Assembly: GCA_964558395.1 (NCBI GenBank)
Contig: CAZLDS010000008.1
Location: forward strand, 1 to 64,000
DNA length: 64,000 nt
Direction of reading: 5' to 3'
From: CSP1-5 sp964558395
Lineage (GTDB): Bacteria; Methylomirabilota; Methylomirabilia; Methylomirabilales; CSP1-5
Part shown: positions 49,105 through 57,826 of the stretch, piece after piece
Layout of the letters: each line of letters starts with the position of its first letter
How positions within the stretch are numbered: the first letter of the stretch is position 1
The notes under the pieces: generated by a model
The model's input: the letters and a program-made list of their open reading frames with translations, nothing else
What the model was told of the DNA's origin: nothing
Databases searched by the model: none
Translations under genes and position numbers: made by a program

Positions 49105-50559
49105 TTAGCGGCGCCATACGACGCCCCGCCACAGGTGAGGGCTGAAGAGAACGATGACCGTGAAGAGTTCGAGACGACCCAAGACCATACAGGCACTGAG
49201 AATCCATTTCCCGACGGGATGGATTGCCGCGTAGCTGTGCGCCGGCCCGACCGTGCCCAGCCCTGGCCCCACGTTTCCCAGCGTGGCCGCGACTGCCCCA
49301 ATCGCGCTGAGTATGTCCATATCGAGGATGGTCAGGCCCGCCGCGGCAACAAAGAAGACCAGAAAGTACAGGAGAACGAAGACATGGACGCCGTCCAGAA
49401 CCTCCTTGGGGATTACGTTGCCTCCCACCTTCACGTGGCGGACCGCTTTCGGGTGAATCAGCTTGTAGAGATGGTCGTAGGCGACTTTGAAGAGAAGGAG
49501 GCCCCGGATGTGCTTGATGGCTCCGCCGGTGGACCCCGCACACCCTCCCAGGAGCATGAGACACAAGAGGAGGAATTGCGCAAAGGAGGGCCACAGGCCG
49601 TAGTCGGCGGTGACGAAGCCGGTGGTCGTCACGATGGAGACCACCTGAAAGGCGCCGTAACGGAGAGCGGAGGACAAATCGGGATAAACCTGTTGCCAGA
49701 GGACGAGTGTCGTTGCGACCACGGAGATCAGGACGACCAGGCCATAGAAGCGAAACTCGGGGTCTCGGTAGGCCCTGAGATTCCCTCGGAGGGCCTGGAA
49801 GTGGAGCGCGAAGTTGGCGCCCGCCAGAAACATAAAAACGATAACCGCGGTGTCGATGCCGGCGCTGTGATAGGCGCGGATGCTCGCGGCCTTGGGTGAG
49901 AACCCACCGGTAGCCATCGTCGAGAACGTATGCAGCACGGCGTCCATAAACGGCATCCCGAGCAGGAAGAGCATGAGAACTTCAGCGGCCGACAGGAGCA
50001 TGTAGATCCCCCACAAGAGCTGTGCCGTCTGGCGGATGCGGGGGACCAGCCGATCCGGTACTGGTCCTGGGACCTCAGCCTTGTACAACTGCATCCCGCC
50101 CACACCTAACATTGGGAGGATCGCCAAGGAGAGGACAATGATCCCCATACCCCCCAGCCATTGGATGAAACAGCGCCAGAAATGGAGGGCCAGCGGTTGC
50201 CCCTCGATGTTGATCAGGACAGTCGCCCCGGTGGTCGTGAAGCCGGACATGGCTTCAAAGTAGGCATCGGTATATGAGGGGAGCATGCCGGTGAAATAAA
50301 AGGGGAGTGCTCCAAAAGCGGAAAAAAGAACCCACCCGGCCGTCACGATGACGAATCCGTCACGCAGGCCAACGGCGGTGTCTCGGCGCGGGAGAAGGAA
50401 GCTGAGCAGTCCGGCCCCAGCGGTACAGAGAAGAGAAAAGAGTAAGGGGAGCGTTTCCGGCCCGCCCGTCACCAGGGCGATCACAAGGGGAAAGCTCATC
50501 GCCCCGGCGAGGCAGAGGAGGAGAAGGCCCAGGGCGTGGAGGATGGGGGCAATCTGCAT
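49105..50559 (-). CDS. trkH: Trk potassium-uptake membrane subunit (TrkH)
   Basis: A 484-aa K+ transporter with about ten TM helices and four pore loops. The pore and filter stretches are visible: FEAMSGFTTTGATVL (loop 1), HTFSTMATGGFSPKA (loop 2), FQVVSIVTTTGFVTADY (loop 3) and AVAATLGNVGPGLGTVGP (loop 4), each with the conserved filter Gly. The WRCFIQWLGGMGIIVLSLAILPMLGVGGMQLYKAEVPGP region is typical of TrkH. It pairs with trkA immediately upstream (17 bases) on the - strand. Confidence 0.95.
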   Translation of the reverse strand: MQIAPILHALGLLLLCLAGAMSFPLVIALVTGGPETLPLLFSLLCTAGAGLLSFLLPRRDTAVGLRDGFVIVTAGWVLFSAFGALPFYFTGMLPSYTDAYFEAMSGFTTTGATVLINIEGQPLALHFWRCFIQWLGGMGIIVLSLAILPMLGVGGMQLYKAEVPGPVPDRLVPRIRQTAQLLWGIYMLLSAAEVLMLFLLGMPFMDAVLHTFSTMATGGFSPKAASIRAYHSAGIDTAVIVFMFLAGANFALHFQALRGNLRAYRDPEFRFYGLVVLISVVATTLVLWQQVYPDLSSALRYGAFQVVSIVTTTGFVTADYGLWPSFAQFLLLCLMLLGGCAGSTGGAIKHIRGLLLFKVAYDHLYKLIHPKAVRHVKVGGNVIPKEVLDGVHVFVLLYFLVFFVAAAGLTILDMDILSAIGAVAATLGNVGPGLGTVGPAHSYAAIHPVGKWILSACMVLGRLELFTVIVLFSPHLWRGVVWRR

Positions 50560-50576
50560 CCGGCCCTCCGGTTGAC

Positions 50577-51926
50577 CTAGCCGCTAAAGAGCTGCTCCAC
50601 TTTCGGAATTGCCTCAGGAAGGGTGAAAAGAATGACCCGGTCGCCGGCGAGGATCTGACTGTCCCCCTTGGGGATGATGATCTGCTCTCCGCGGTTGATG
50701 GCTGCCACGATGGCCCCCTTGGGTATGTTCAACTCTCGAAGAGGACCATCCACGACGGGTGTCATAGGGAGGGCGACAAGCTCCATGATCTCCGCATCCC
50801 ATTCCGGCATCTCGACGAGAGAGACGACCTGCCCCCGGCGGACAGACCTGAGTATCACGCTCGCAGTCGTGAGGCGTGGGCTGATGGGAGCATCGATACC
50901 CAGCGAAGAGGCGAGTTGGATGAAATGCGATCGCTGGATGAGCGCGATGGTCTTCTTTACCTTTAGGCTCTTCTTCGCGAGAAGGGCCGCCAGGATGTTG
51001 GTGGCCTCGTCTTCGGAGACTGCGACCACGGCGTCCATCCCAGTGGCCGCCTCTTCCGCTAGAGCCTGGATATCGGTACCGTCGCCTTCGAGGACCTTCG
51101 TCCTTTTCAGCCGCTGGGCGAGTTCTCCACACCGGGTGGTGTTCCGCTCCATGAGAGTCGTGGAAATTTCCTCCTTCTCCAGAAGCTCTGCGAGAAAGAG
51201 CCCAACCCGCCCTCCGCCAATAATGAGGACCCGTCGGGGGGGCTCTTCGTGTCGCCCCAGGAGATCCAGGATGGCCGGAATATCATCTCGGTGCGCCACC
51301 AGATAGAGACGATCTCCGGGTTCGATCACGGTCTCACCATGGGGGATGTGCAGGGTGTCGCTGCGGGATATAGCAGCCACCAGGAAGGGGTGCTTGGCCT
51401 GAAACGATCTCAACTCCTTGAGGCACTTGCGGATTGCGCGCGCCTCGGGGCTCACATATATTCCCAACAGTTCGACCTTGCCTTCGGCAAAAAAAGCCAC
51501 CTGGGCCGCGGCGGGGGCTTGGACCAGCCGCGCGATCTCTTCCGCCACCACTTCGTTGGGATTGATCAGGAGGTCGATGCCAAGCCGCTTTCCGCCGCTC
51601 AGAAAGCGACTGCGAGAGAGCTCGGGATTCCTGGCCCGGGCAATCGTTGTCTTCACGCCATACTCTTTTGCCATGAGCGAGGCGACTAGGTTCATCTCAT
51701 CCTCGTCGGTGACGGCGATAAGCATGTCAGTCTCGCCCACTCCCGCCGCCTCCAGGGCCGTCGGTGAGGCCCCGTTGCCGCAAATGGCCAACACGTCCAG
51801 TTCCTTCTCTACCCGCTCCTTTATGGCAGCGTTCTCCTCGATGATCGTCACATCATGCTCTTCATCGACGAGGCGCTTAGCGATATGGTAGCCGACCTCA
51901 CCGGCCCCAACCACAATAATCCGCAC
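50577..51926 (-). CDS. trkA: Trk potassium-uptake regulatory subunit (TrkA)
   Basis: A 449-aa cytosolic NAD-binding gating subunit of TrkH. It is a tandem duplication of RCK-N plus RCK-C domains: first Rossmann VVGAGEVGYHIAKRLVDEEHDVTIIEEN, then the TrkA-C domain (about 135-220), a second Rossmann VLIIGGGRVGLFLAELLEKE (about 232), and a second TrkA-C ending AGDRVILFTLPEAIPKVEQLF. All GxGxxG motifs are intact. It precedes trkH in the same operon. Confidence 0.95.
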   Translation of the reverse strand: MRIIVVGAGEVGYHIAKRLVDEEHDVTIIEENAAIKERVEKELDVLAICGNGASPTALEAAGVGETDMLIAVTDEDEMNLVASLMAKEYGVKTTIARARNPELSRSRFLSGGKRLGIDLLINPNEVVAEEIARLVQAPAAAQVAFFAEGKVELLGIYVSPEARAIRKCLKELRSFQAKHPFLVAAISRSDTLHIPHGETVIEPGDRLYLVAHRDDIPAILDLLGRHEEPPRRVLIIGGGRVGLFLAELLEKEEISTTLMERNTTRCGELAQRLKRTKVLEGDGTDIQALAEEAATGMDAVVAVSEDEATNILAALLAKKSLKVKKTIALIQRSHFIQLASSLGIDAPISPRLTTASVILRSVRRGQVVSLVEMPEWDAEIMELVALPMTPVVDGPLRELNIPKGAIVAAINRGEQIIIPKGDSQILAGDRVILFTLPEAIPKVEQLFSG

Positions 51927-51944
51927 GCTTGTCTCCTCGTGTAA

Positions 51945-52952
51945 TCATCCGCCTGCCCAGGCTAGCCCCAGATAGATAGCCCGGTATGCAAGATATGACG
52001 CGAGGCCCGCTCCAGGAAGCGTCAGTAGCCAGGCATACAGGATCTTCTTGCTGAGCCCCCACCGGACCGCCGAAAGTCGCTGCGCAGCCCCCACACCCAT
52101 GATGGAGGTCGTAATCGTATGAGTCGTGCTTACCGGAACCCCGAGGCCCGCCGCACCTACGATGACCAGCCCCGCCGTGGTCTCAGCCGCAAAGCCATGC
52201 ACCGGCTGCAACTTCAGCATTTTGAGCCCGAGGGTCTTCACCACCTTCCACCCACCCACAGCGGTGCCGAGTCCCATGGCCAACGCCGCAACCAGAATGA
52301 CCCACCACGGAACCTCCACTGCACTTAAGTATCCCCCAGCAACCAAGGCTAGCGTGATGACCCCCATCACCTTCTGGGCGTCCCCGGTGCCGTGACTGAA
52401 CGCCATGAAGCTCACCGACACCACCTGAAGCTTGCGGAAGAGGGGATTCGCCCGTGCCGGAGTGGCGCGGAAGAAGCCCCAGCTGAGGCCCACCATGAAC
52501 AGGAAGCCAAGCACCAGGCCCAGGGCAGGGGAGATCAGCATGGCCGCAAAAATTGGTTTGAGTCCGGTGAAGTTCAAGATCCTCACCCCTCCATGGGCAA
52601 TGACTGCCCCCATGACCCCTCCGATCAGCGCGTGGGAAGCGCTGATCGGCATCCCGATCACGGTCATCCACGCATTCCAGACGATCCCTCCCACCAGGGC
52701 CGCCGCGACCGTCGCTTGGGTAACTTGGGTGGGGTCGACAATCCCTGTGCCGATCGTTTTCGCCACCGCCGTCGAGTAAAAGGCACCCGCCACGTTCAAG
52801 ATGCCGGCCAGCAGGACCGCCTGGAGGGGGGTGAGGACCCGCGTGGAGACCACTGTGGCGATGGCATTGGCGGAATCGTTCCACCCGTTGGTGAAATCGA
52901 AGATAACCGCCAGCACGACCACGAGGATGATGACCCAGCCTGGCTCGCTCAT
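51945..52952 (-). CDS. pit: Low-affinity inorganic phosphate transporter (Pit family)
   Basis: A 335-aa Pi:H+ or metal-phosphate symporter. The duplicated signature is clear: DFTNGWNDSANAIATVVSTR near residue 20 and FMAFSHGTGDAQKVMGVITL near residue 185, plus SASHALIGGVMGAVIAHGG and VPVSTTHTITTSIMGVGAA. About ten TM segments are predicted. The DUF47 protein that usually accompanies Pit (PitA/PhoU-like partner) is encoded immediately upstream at 53021-53635, and the short Pit form without a large cytoplasmic loop matches this pairing. Confidence 0.94.
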   Translation of the reverse strand: MSEPGWVIILVVVLAVIFDFTNGWNDSANAIATVVSTRVLTPLQAVLLAGILNVAGAFYSTAVAKTIGTGIVDPTQVTQATVAAALVGGIVWNAWMTVIGMPISASHALIGGVMGAVIAHGGVRILNFTGLKPIFAAMLISPALGLVLGFLFMVGLSWGFFRATPARANPLFRKLQVVSVSFMAFSHGTGDAQKVMGVITLALVAGGYLSAVEVPWWVILVAALAMGLGTAVGGWKVVKTLGLKMLKLQPVHGFAAETTAGLVIVGAAGLGVPVSTTHTITTSIMGVGAAQRLSAVRWGLSKKILYAWLLTLPGAGLASYLAYRAIYLGLAWAGG

Positions 52953-53020
52953 TCCCTGTTCGATGTCCCCGGTCTGACGTCCGATGCCAACAGCGGTCGG
53001 ACGTGACCCTTTGAATGCAG

Positions 53021-53635
53021 CTAGGCATGCTTGAGTACGATCCGCTCCAGGACGTCGGCCACATCCTCGCAGCGGTCCGTCGCCGTCTCTAGCGTCTCAT
53101 AGATCTCCTTCCACTTGATGATTTCCACGGGACCGTGGCCTCCGATGAAAAGGGCAGCGATGGCGTCCCGGGCGACGCGATCAGCGACGTTTTCCAGGCG
53201 GTTGATCTCCACACAGTGGGGGAGGATTCCCTGCAGGTCTTTGAGCTTCTCGATGGCAAAAACGATCTCGTCTGCCATTTGGTGGATGAGCTTGGCGAGA
53301 CGTTTGGCCTCATCCGTGCACCGTGGAATCTTGTAAAGAGCCAGCCGCGTGGCTGCCGCCTCGATCAGATCCACAACGTCGTCCAAACCGCTGGCGAGTT
53401 GGTGGATATCTTCCCGGTCTAGGGGGGTGATGAAGGTCTGGTTCAGTTTTTTGATGAGGTCATGCGTGATCCGGTCCCCCGTGTGCTCGTACTCTTCCAC
53501 CTGCTTCCACCGTGCATCGTAGTCGGCCTCCGATTCGACCATGGCCTTTAAGGCGACGGCGGCCTCTCGAATGTTGAGAGCAGACACACGAAAGAGATCG
53601 AAGAACTTTTCATCGCGGGGAATGAAGCGGAACAC
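53021..53635 (-). CDS. DUF47 (PhoU-like) partner of the Pit transporter
   Basis: A 204-aa all-helical protein of the DUF47 family, structurally like PhoU. Characteristic text: FFDLFRVSALNIREAAVALKAMV, EEYEHTGDRITHDLIKKLNQTFITPLDREDIHQLASGLDDVVDLIEAAA in pieces, and WKEIYETLETATDRCEDVADVLERIVLKHA. It is thought to modulate the linked phosphate transporter. GTG at 53635 has GGGAGA about 6 bases upstream. It lies 68 bases before pit in the same direction. Confidence 0.9.
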   Translation of the reverse strand: MFRFIPRDEKFFDLFRVSALNIREAAVALKAMVESEADYDARWKQVEEYEHTGDRITHDLIKKLNQTFITPLDREDIHQLASGLDDVVDLIEAAATRLALYKIPRCTDEAKRLAKLIHQMADEIVFAIEKLKDLQGILPHCVEINRLENVADRVARDAIAALFIGGHGPVEIIKWKEIYETLETATDRCEDVADVLERIVLKHA

Positions 53636-53728
53636 AGACACTCTCCCTGGCTGCCCACGTCTCTGAGGACAGTTATGTACCCTACCAACCTGGGTGTGGG
53701 TTGTCAACGGGGCACAATGGCCAATGGA

Positions 53729-54841
53729 TCACGGATGCTCGGCCGCTTGGTACGTGGTGAGTAACTGACGTCGCTCGTCGTGACGCTCGAGCGCCAGTTG
53801 AATCAGCCGGTCCAAGAGGGCAGGGTAACTGAGGCCGCTGGCCTCCCAGAGCTTGGGGTAGACCGACGTGGTAGTGAAGCCAGGGATGGTATTGATCTCA
53901 TTCACATAGGACTGCGCCGAGGCGCGATCCAGGAAGAAGTCGATCCGGGCCATCCCGCTACAATCGATCGCCTGATAGGCCTGGATGGCCTGGGCTTGAA
54001 TCTGTTGCGCGAGTGATGGGGGCAAGGGCGCCGGGATGCAGACCTCACTCATGCCCGGTTCATACTTGGCTCGATAATCGTACCAGTCACGCTTGGGAAC
54101 AATCTCAGCGAGGGCCGAGGCCTCTGGCTGATCGTTCCCCAGGATGCCGCACTCGACCTCCCGGCAGTCGAGTCCCTGTTCGATGAGGATCTTGCGGTCG
54201 TATCGAAAGGCCTCGTCGATGGCGCGACGAAGGCCGGCACGATCCGTTGCCTTGCTGACGCCGACGCTCGAGCCTAAGTTGCTGGGCTTGACGAACATCG
54301 GATACGGCAAGTGCTCTTCCGTGACACGCGTGACCGCGACGGCATCGTCCCGCCATGCCGTAACCATCAGGATGCGATAAGGCAGAACCGACAACCCGGC
54401 ATGCTGGAAAGCGGTCTTCATCGCCACTTTGTCCATCCCCATGGCCGAGGCCATGACCCCGGGCCCCACGTACGGGACGCCCAAAAGCTCCAGCAGGCCC
54501 TGGACCGTCCCATCCTCCCCATACGTACCGTGAAGGACGGGAAACGCCACGTCAAGGGACGCATCTATCGAGGGAACCGTCTCATCAAGCGCACCTATGC
54601 TGACGAGAGGCCGTCCGGCAATGCCGGGAACAACCCCAGTCCGGGTCCCTTTCCCTTCCACCAGTTGGTCCGGTCCTTCGACCAACAGCCACTCCCCATC
54701 GCGTGTGATCCCGATGGCGACGACCTCATACCGGGATCGGTCCAGCGCGCCCAGAACGGATCGGGCGGAGGCGAGAGAGACCTCGTGCTCTCCCGACCGG
54801 CCACCGAAAAGCACCCCCACGCGCAACCGGGTTTTTTTCAT
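53729..54841 (-). CDS. ddl: D-alanine--D-alanine ligase
   Basis: Makes the D-Ala-D-Ala dipeptide for peptidoglycan. The 370-aa ATP-grasp enzyme is of the longer DdlA type. Motifs: VLFGGRSGEHEVSLASA, FPVLHGTYGEDGTVQGLLELLGVPYVGPGVMASAMGMDK in pieces, PMFVKPSNLGSSVGVSK (ATP-binding Lys), REVECGILGND, SGMARIDFFLD and NEINTIPGFTTTSVYPKLWEA (Mg-binding Glu/Asn). All catalytic residues appear present. It is read away from the small gene at 54936. Confidence 0.95.
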   Translation of the reverse strand: MKKTRLRVGVLFGGRSGEHEVSLASARSVLGALDRSRYEVVAIGITRDGEWLLVEGPDQLVEGKGTRTGVVPGIAGRPLVSIGALDETVPSIDASLDVAFPVLHGTYGEDGTVQGLLELLGVPYVGPGVMASAMGMDKVAMKTAFQHAGLSVLPYRILMVTAWRDDAVAVTRVTEEHLPYPMFVKPSNLGSSVGVSKATDRAGLRRAIDEAFRYDRKILIEQGLDCREVECGILGNDQPEASALAEIVPKRDWYDYRAKYEPGMSEVCIPAPLPPSLAQQIQAQAIQAYQAIDCSGMARIDFFLDRASAQSYVNEINTIPGFTTTSVYPKLWEASGLSYPALLDRLIQLALERHDERRQLLTTYQAAEHP

Positions 54842-54935
54842 GACAAGGTCTCCAACAGAGCGTTTCTCGGGGCTATTGCGTCCCCTGGTAAGCTTCTTGC
54901 ACGAAACGAGGGCAGGCTCTCATCGGGAGTGCGCT

Positions 54936-55199
54936 ATGATCTCCGGATGCAACACCAATCTCTCGTGCGACGCGCGGACGTATCATATCCAATCCGAAGA
55001 TCTGGGAGAGGATAACCCCCAGATCATCACCCTCGCCTACTTGGAGGGTGCTGTTGTCGGGCGCATCCAGACGAATTACGGAGAGGTGCTCGGTTCGAAC
55101 CCTTCCCCTGACACTGTACGGACCCTCATGGCTCGCCAGCATCGCCAGATGATCGCGGATATCCAAGCGGGAAAATTTGACGGAGGAGAAGGGCAGTAA
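54936..55199 (+). CDS. Small conserved hypothetical protein
   Basis: An 87-aa protein starting at the ATG 54936, with GGGAG 7 bases upstream. The text CNTNLSCDARTYHIQSEDLGEDNPQIITLAYLEGAVVGRIQTNYGEVL (in pieces) and VRTLMARQHRQMIADIQAGKFD resembles a group of short conserved proteins of Deltaproteobacteria and relatives that I recall with an N-T-N...F-H-x-Q-T-E-D-x-G start and an MxxQHxxM helix. Function unknown. The longer open frame upstream is read-through of the antisense of ddl and is not coding. Confidence 0.65.
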   Translation: MISGCNTNLSCDARTYHIQSEDLGEDNPQIITLAYLEGAVVGRIQTNYGEVLGSNPSPDTVRTLMARQHRQMIADIQAGKFDGGEGQ

Positions 55200-55204
55200 C
55201 GGTC

Positions 55205-55834
55205 TCACGGGCGTCCAGACCATCGCTTGGTGAGGTCGGTGTGAACCCCCACCTGATCTAGAATGCGCCCAACAATCTGGTCTCTAAGCTCGGCCACCGT
55301 ACTCGGAAGCTGATAAAAAGGCGGGCTGGGGGGAACAATCGCCACGCCCGCCCGGGCCAGGCGCAACAGATTTTCTAGTTGAATGGCATTCAGCGGACTT
55401 TCTCGAGGGACGAGGCGTTTCCCTTCTTTGAGGATGACATCCGCCGCACGCCCAATGAGGTTCTCAGCATAGCCTGACGCGATGGCAGCTGCTGTCTTCA
55501 TCGAACAGGGGGCGACGATCATCGCCCGGACATTCGGCGAGACATACGAGCCGCCGGCGAGGGGTGCCGCCAGGTCGTCCGGAGAATGATAGTAAGTTGC
55601 TAGGGCCTTCAGATCTCCAACCACCCGTCCGGTCTCCTCCCGGATCACGGTTTCCGCGCCTGCAGAGATGATCAGGTCTACCGCCTCTTCGCGCTCCGCC
55701 AGAGCCTCCAAAAGGCGCATCCCGATGGCGACCCCGCTGGCGCCCGTGATGGCCAGAATCAATCCCTGCTGTGCAGTATCTATCTTTTGCCCATCGACAC
55801 TACTCGTGCGCAATAACCGTGGAAAACATGGCAT
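55205..55834 (-). CDS. ubiX: Flavin prenyltransferase (UbiX)
   Basis: Prenylates FMN to make the prFMN cofactor of UbiD-type decarboxylases. The 209-aa protein shows LAITGASGVAIGMRLLEAL (FMN phosphate loop), SPNVRAMIVAPCSMKTAAAIASGYAENLIGRAADVILKEGKRLVPRESPLNAIQLENLLRLA read in adjacent pieces, and VPPSPPFYQLP, all typical. No ubiD is adjacent. A 25-residue N-terminal extension precedes the domain; the true start may be internal, but no better ATG exists. Confidence 0.93.
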   Translation of the reverse strand: MPCFPRLLRTSSVDGQKIDTAQQGLILAITGASGVAIGMRLLEALAEREEAVDLIISAGAETVIREETGRVVGDLKALATYYHSPDDLAAPLAGGSYVSPNVRAMIVAPCSMKTAAAIASGYAENLIGRAADVILKEGKRLVPRESPLNAIQLENLLRLARAGVAIVPPSPPFYQLPSTVAELRDQIVGRILDQVGVHTDLTKRWSGRP

Positions 55835-55859
55835 AGGGTATAGAACATGTCAACAGGAA

Positions 55860-56129
55860 TCAGACCTGTTTGTATAGATAGGCGCCTAAGATGAGTCCCA
55901 TCAGGCTCGCGAGATTGATACGGACAGTAAAACCAAGAGTGAGGGAAAAGATCTTGAGGTCTAATGTTGCGGGGGGATTGAGCCCGGGAGAGATTCCCTG
56001 TGAAAATATCCGCTCAAGAATGCCGCCGGGGAAGAGATACGCGATGAGTTCTCCCAAGGCCGAACCGATGATAGCCCCCAGGATGATGATGACGACAAAG
56101 GCGGCTGTCACACCCGGTTTTTTCGCCAG
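55860..56129 (-). CDS. DUF4321 family membrane protein, possible CTG start
   Basis: An 89-aa (CTG start) protein with two TM segments: VTAAFVVIIILGAIIGSALGELIAYLF and LTLGFTVRINLASLMGLILGAYLYK. This matches DUF4321, a small membrane family of unknown function that in many genomes lies near ubiX or maf. In frame with the family's usual N-terminus (AKKPG) is a CTG at 56129 with AGGAGGG 3-4 bases upstream; the first canonical start would be GTG at 56150, giving 96 aa, but it has no ribosome site. Confidence 0.75.
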   Translation of the reverse strand: MAKKPGVTAAFVVIIILGAIIGSALGELIAYLFPGGILERIFSQGISPGLNPPATLDLKIFSLTLGFTVRINLASLMGLILGAYLYKQV

Positions 56130-56221
56130 GGTCCTCCCTCCTCTCACCACTAGCAGTTTCCGTTTTCAGGACGATTGGATGCTGCCATGAAAGCAGAACA
56201 GATGCAACAGGGAAATTGGGA

Positions 56222-57742
56222 TTACGGAGACGCGGGGCCCAGGTGTTTGACCAGGGCATCTGCCAGAGAAGGGATGGTAAACGCAGCAGGCACGACATGC
56301 ACGCCAAGCCCATAGCGGGCCGCCGTCTCGGCAGTAATCGGCCCGATACAGGCAATGATTACATCCTTGAGGAGTGCGGGCAAATCGTCGCGGGGAAACA
56401 TCTCGACAAAGTTTACCACGGTCGAAGAACTGGTGAAGGTCACCGCGTCGACCTGTCCGGCCCGCAACAGACCCAGGACCGCCGCAGATTGATCGGCCAC
56501 CTGCACTGTGCGATAGGCGGCGACGACATCGACAAGGGCTCCGCGTGCTCGTAGCCCGGCGGGCAGGATCTCCCGCGCATCAGCGGCCCTGGGAATAAGA
56601 AAACGTATCCCGCGCAGATCTTCATCCAAAGCCTCCAAGATCGCCTCGGCGCGATATTCGCCAGGTACGACGTCCGCCCGAATTCCAGCCTCGGCTAAGG
56701 CGGCGGCTGTCGCTGGGCCGATCGTCGCCACGCGGACATCATGGAGGGCGCGCAGGTCTCCCCCCCTGTCCCGGAGCCGTCCGATAAAGGAGCGGACGCC
56801 GTTCGCACTGGTGAAGACGACCCATTGATAGCTGCCGAGTTGCTCGAGACTGTAGTCGAGTGATTTCCAGTCTTCCGGTGGATGAATAGCGATCGTCGGG
56901 CACTCAATCACCTCGGCCCCATACCCCTCCAGAAGGTCTGCGAAATCGCTCTGCTGCTCCCGGGCTCGAGTGACCACGATCCGTCGGCCGAAGAGAGGTT
57001 TTCCCTCGAACCATGCGAGCTGATCCCGAAGCCGCACCACCTCCCCCACGACGATAATAGCCGGTGGGTGAATGGTTTCTGCCCTCTGGACAATATCATG
57101 CAGCGTTCCCGTGACCGTTTCCTGTACTGGCCACGTACCTAAACGAATCAGTGCGATCGGCGTCTCCGGGGACCGCCCGTGCTCCACGAGCCTTTCCACA
57201 ATCTCGGTGAGGCGGCTCACCCCCATGAGAAAGACGACCGTGCCGATGCCGGTGAGCGTGCGCCAATCGATCCCGGGTCCTTCTCTGGCTGGACGACCAG
57301 TGACAAACGCGACGCTCGAGGCGAGATCGCGGTGGGTAAGCGGTATCCCGGCATAGGCGGGGACGGCGATAGCAGAAGTGATACCCGGCACGACCTCAAA
57401 GGGGATTCCCGCCTCGACGAACGCCTCGGCCTCTTCCCCCCCTCGGCCAAAGATAAAAGGGTCCCCCCCCTTCAGCCGGACCACCACCTTGCCCCTACGG
57501 GCCCACTCAATCACGAGGCGATTGATTTCCTCTTGGGGAATGTATTGTTCGCCACCCCGCTTTCCCACATAGAGCCGTTCGGCATCGGGAGAAGCATAGG
57601 TGAGAAGACGCTCATTGGCCAGGTAGTCGTACACGACCACATCGGCCAGTTCCAGACAACGCTTCCCTTTCAGGGTAAAGAGGCCAGGGTCACCGGGGCC
57701 AGCCCCGACGAGATACACCTTGCCTTTGGGTTCAGCGTTCAT
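56222..57742 (-). CDS. cobA-hemD: Fused uroporphyrinogen-III C-methyltransferase / uroporphyrinogen-III synthase
   Basis: A 506-aa bifunctional enzyme. The N-terminal half (about 1-250) is the SUMT/CobA domain: VGAGPGDPGLFTLKGKR, VRLKGGDPFIFGRGGEEAEA, VVPGITSAIAVPAYAGIPLTHR, making precorrin-2 from uroporphyrinogen III for sirohaem or B12. The C-terminal half (about 255-506) is HemD, which closes hydroxymethylbilane to uroporphyrinogen III: RRIVVTRAREQQSDFADLLEGYGAEV and VVFTSANGVRSF. The fusion order is the common CobA-HemD one. I prefer ATG 57742. It follows hemC in a haem-biosynthesis cluster. Confidence 0.94.
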   Translation of the reverse strand: MNAEPKGKVYLVGAGPGDPGLFTLKGKRCLELADVVVYDYLANERLLTYASPDAERLYVGKRGGEQYIPQEEINRLVIEWARRGKVVVRLKGGDPFIFGRGGEEAEAFVEAGIPFEVVPGITSAIAVPAYAGIPLTHRDLASSVAFVTGRPAREGPGIDWRTLTGIGTVVFLMGVSRLTEIVERLVEHGRSPETPIALIRLGTWPVQETVTGTLHDIVQRAETIHPPAIIVVGEVVRLRDQLAWFEGKPLFGRRIVVTRAREQQSDFADLLEGYGAEVIECPTIAIHPPEDWKSLDYSLEQLGSYQWVVFTSANGVRSFIGRLRDRGGDLRALHDVRVATIGPATAAALAEAGIRADVVPGEYRAEAILEALDEDLRGIRFLIPRAADAREILPAGLRARGALVDVVAAYRTVQVADQSAAVLGLLRAGQVDAVTFTSSSTVVNFVEMFPRDDLPALLKDVIIACIGPITAETAARYGLGVHVVPAAFTIPSLADALVKHLGPASP

Positions 57743-57775
57743 GGTCCAGGGTTGAGAGTTCAGTGCCATGTCAAA

Positions 57776-57812
57776 TTTCGGAATTCGAATTTCGAAAAAT
57801 TAGATCAGTAGT
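57776..57812. repeat. AT-rich ATTCGAAATT quasi-palindrome
   Basis: Between hemC and cobA-hemD: AAATTTCGGAATTCGAATTTCGAAAAATT, a run of overlapping TTCGAA/GAATTC words in both orientations. Its base composition differs sharply from the GC-rich surroundings. No other function seen. Confidence 0.4.
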
Positions 57813-57826
57813 CATCGGTCGCCGCA

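Noticed and set aside
55088..55110. tRNA T-arm-like GGTTCGAACC
   Set aside because: It lies inside the 87-aa coding gene, and no acceptor stem or anticodon arm can be built around it.
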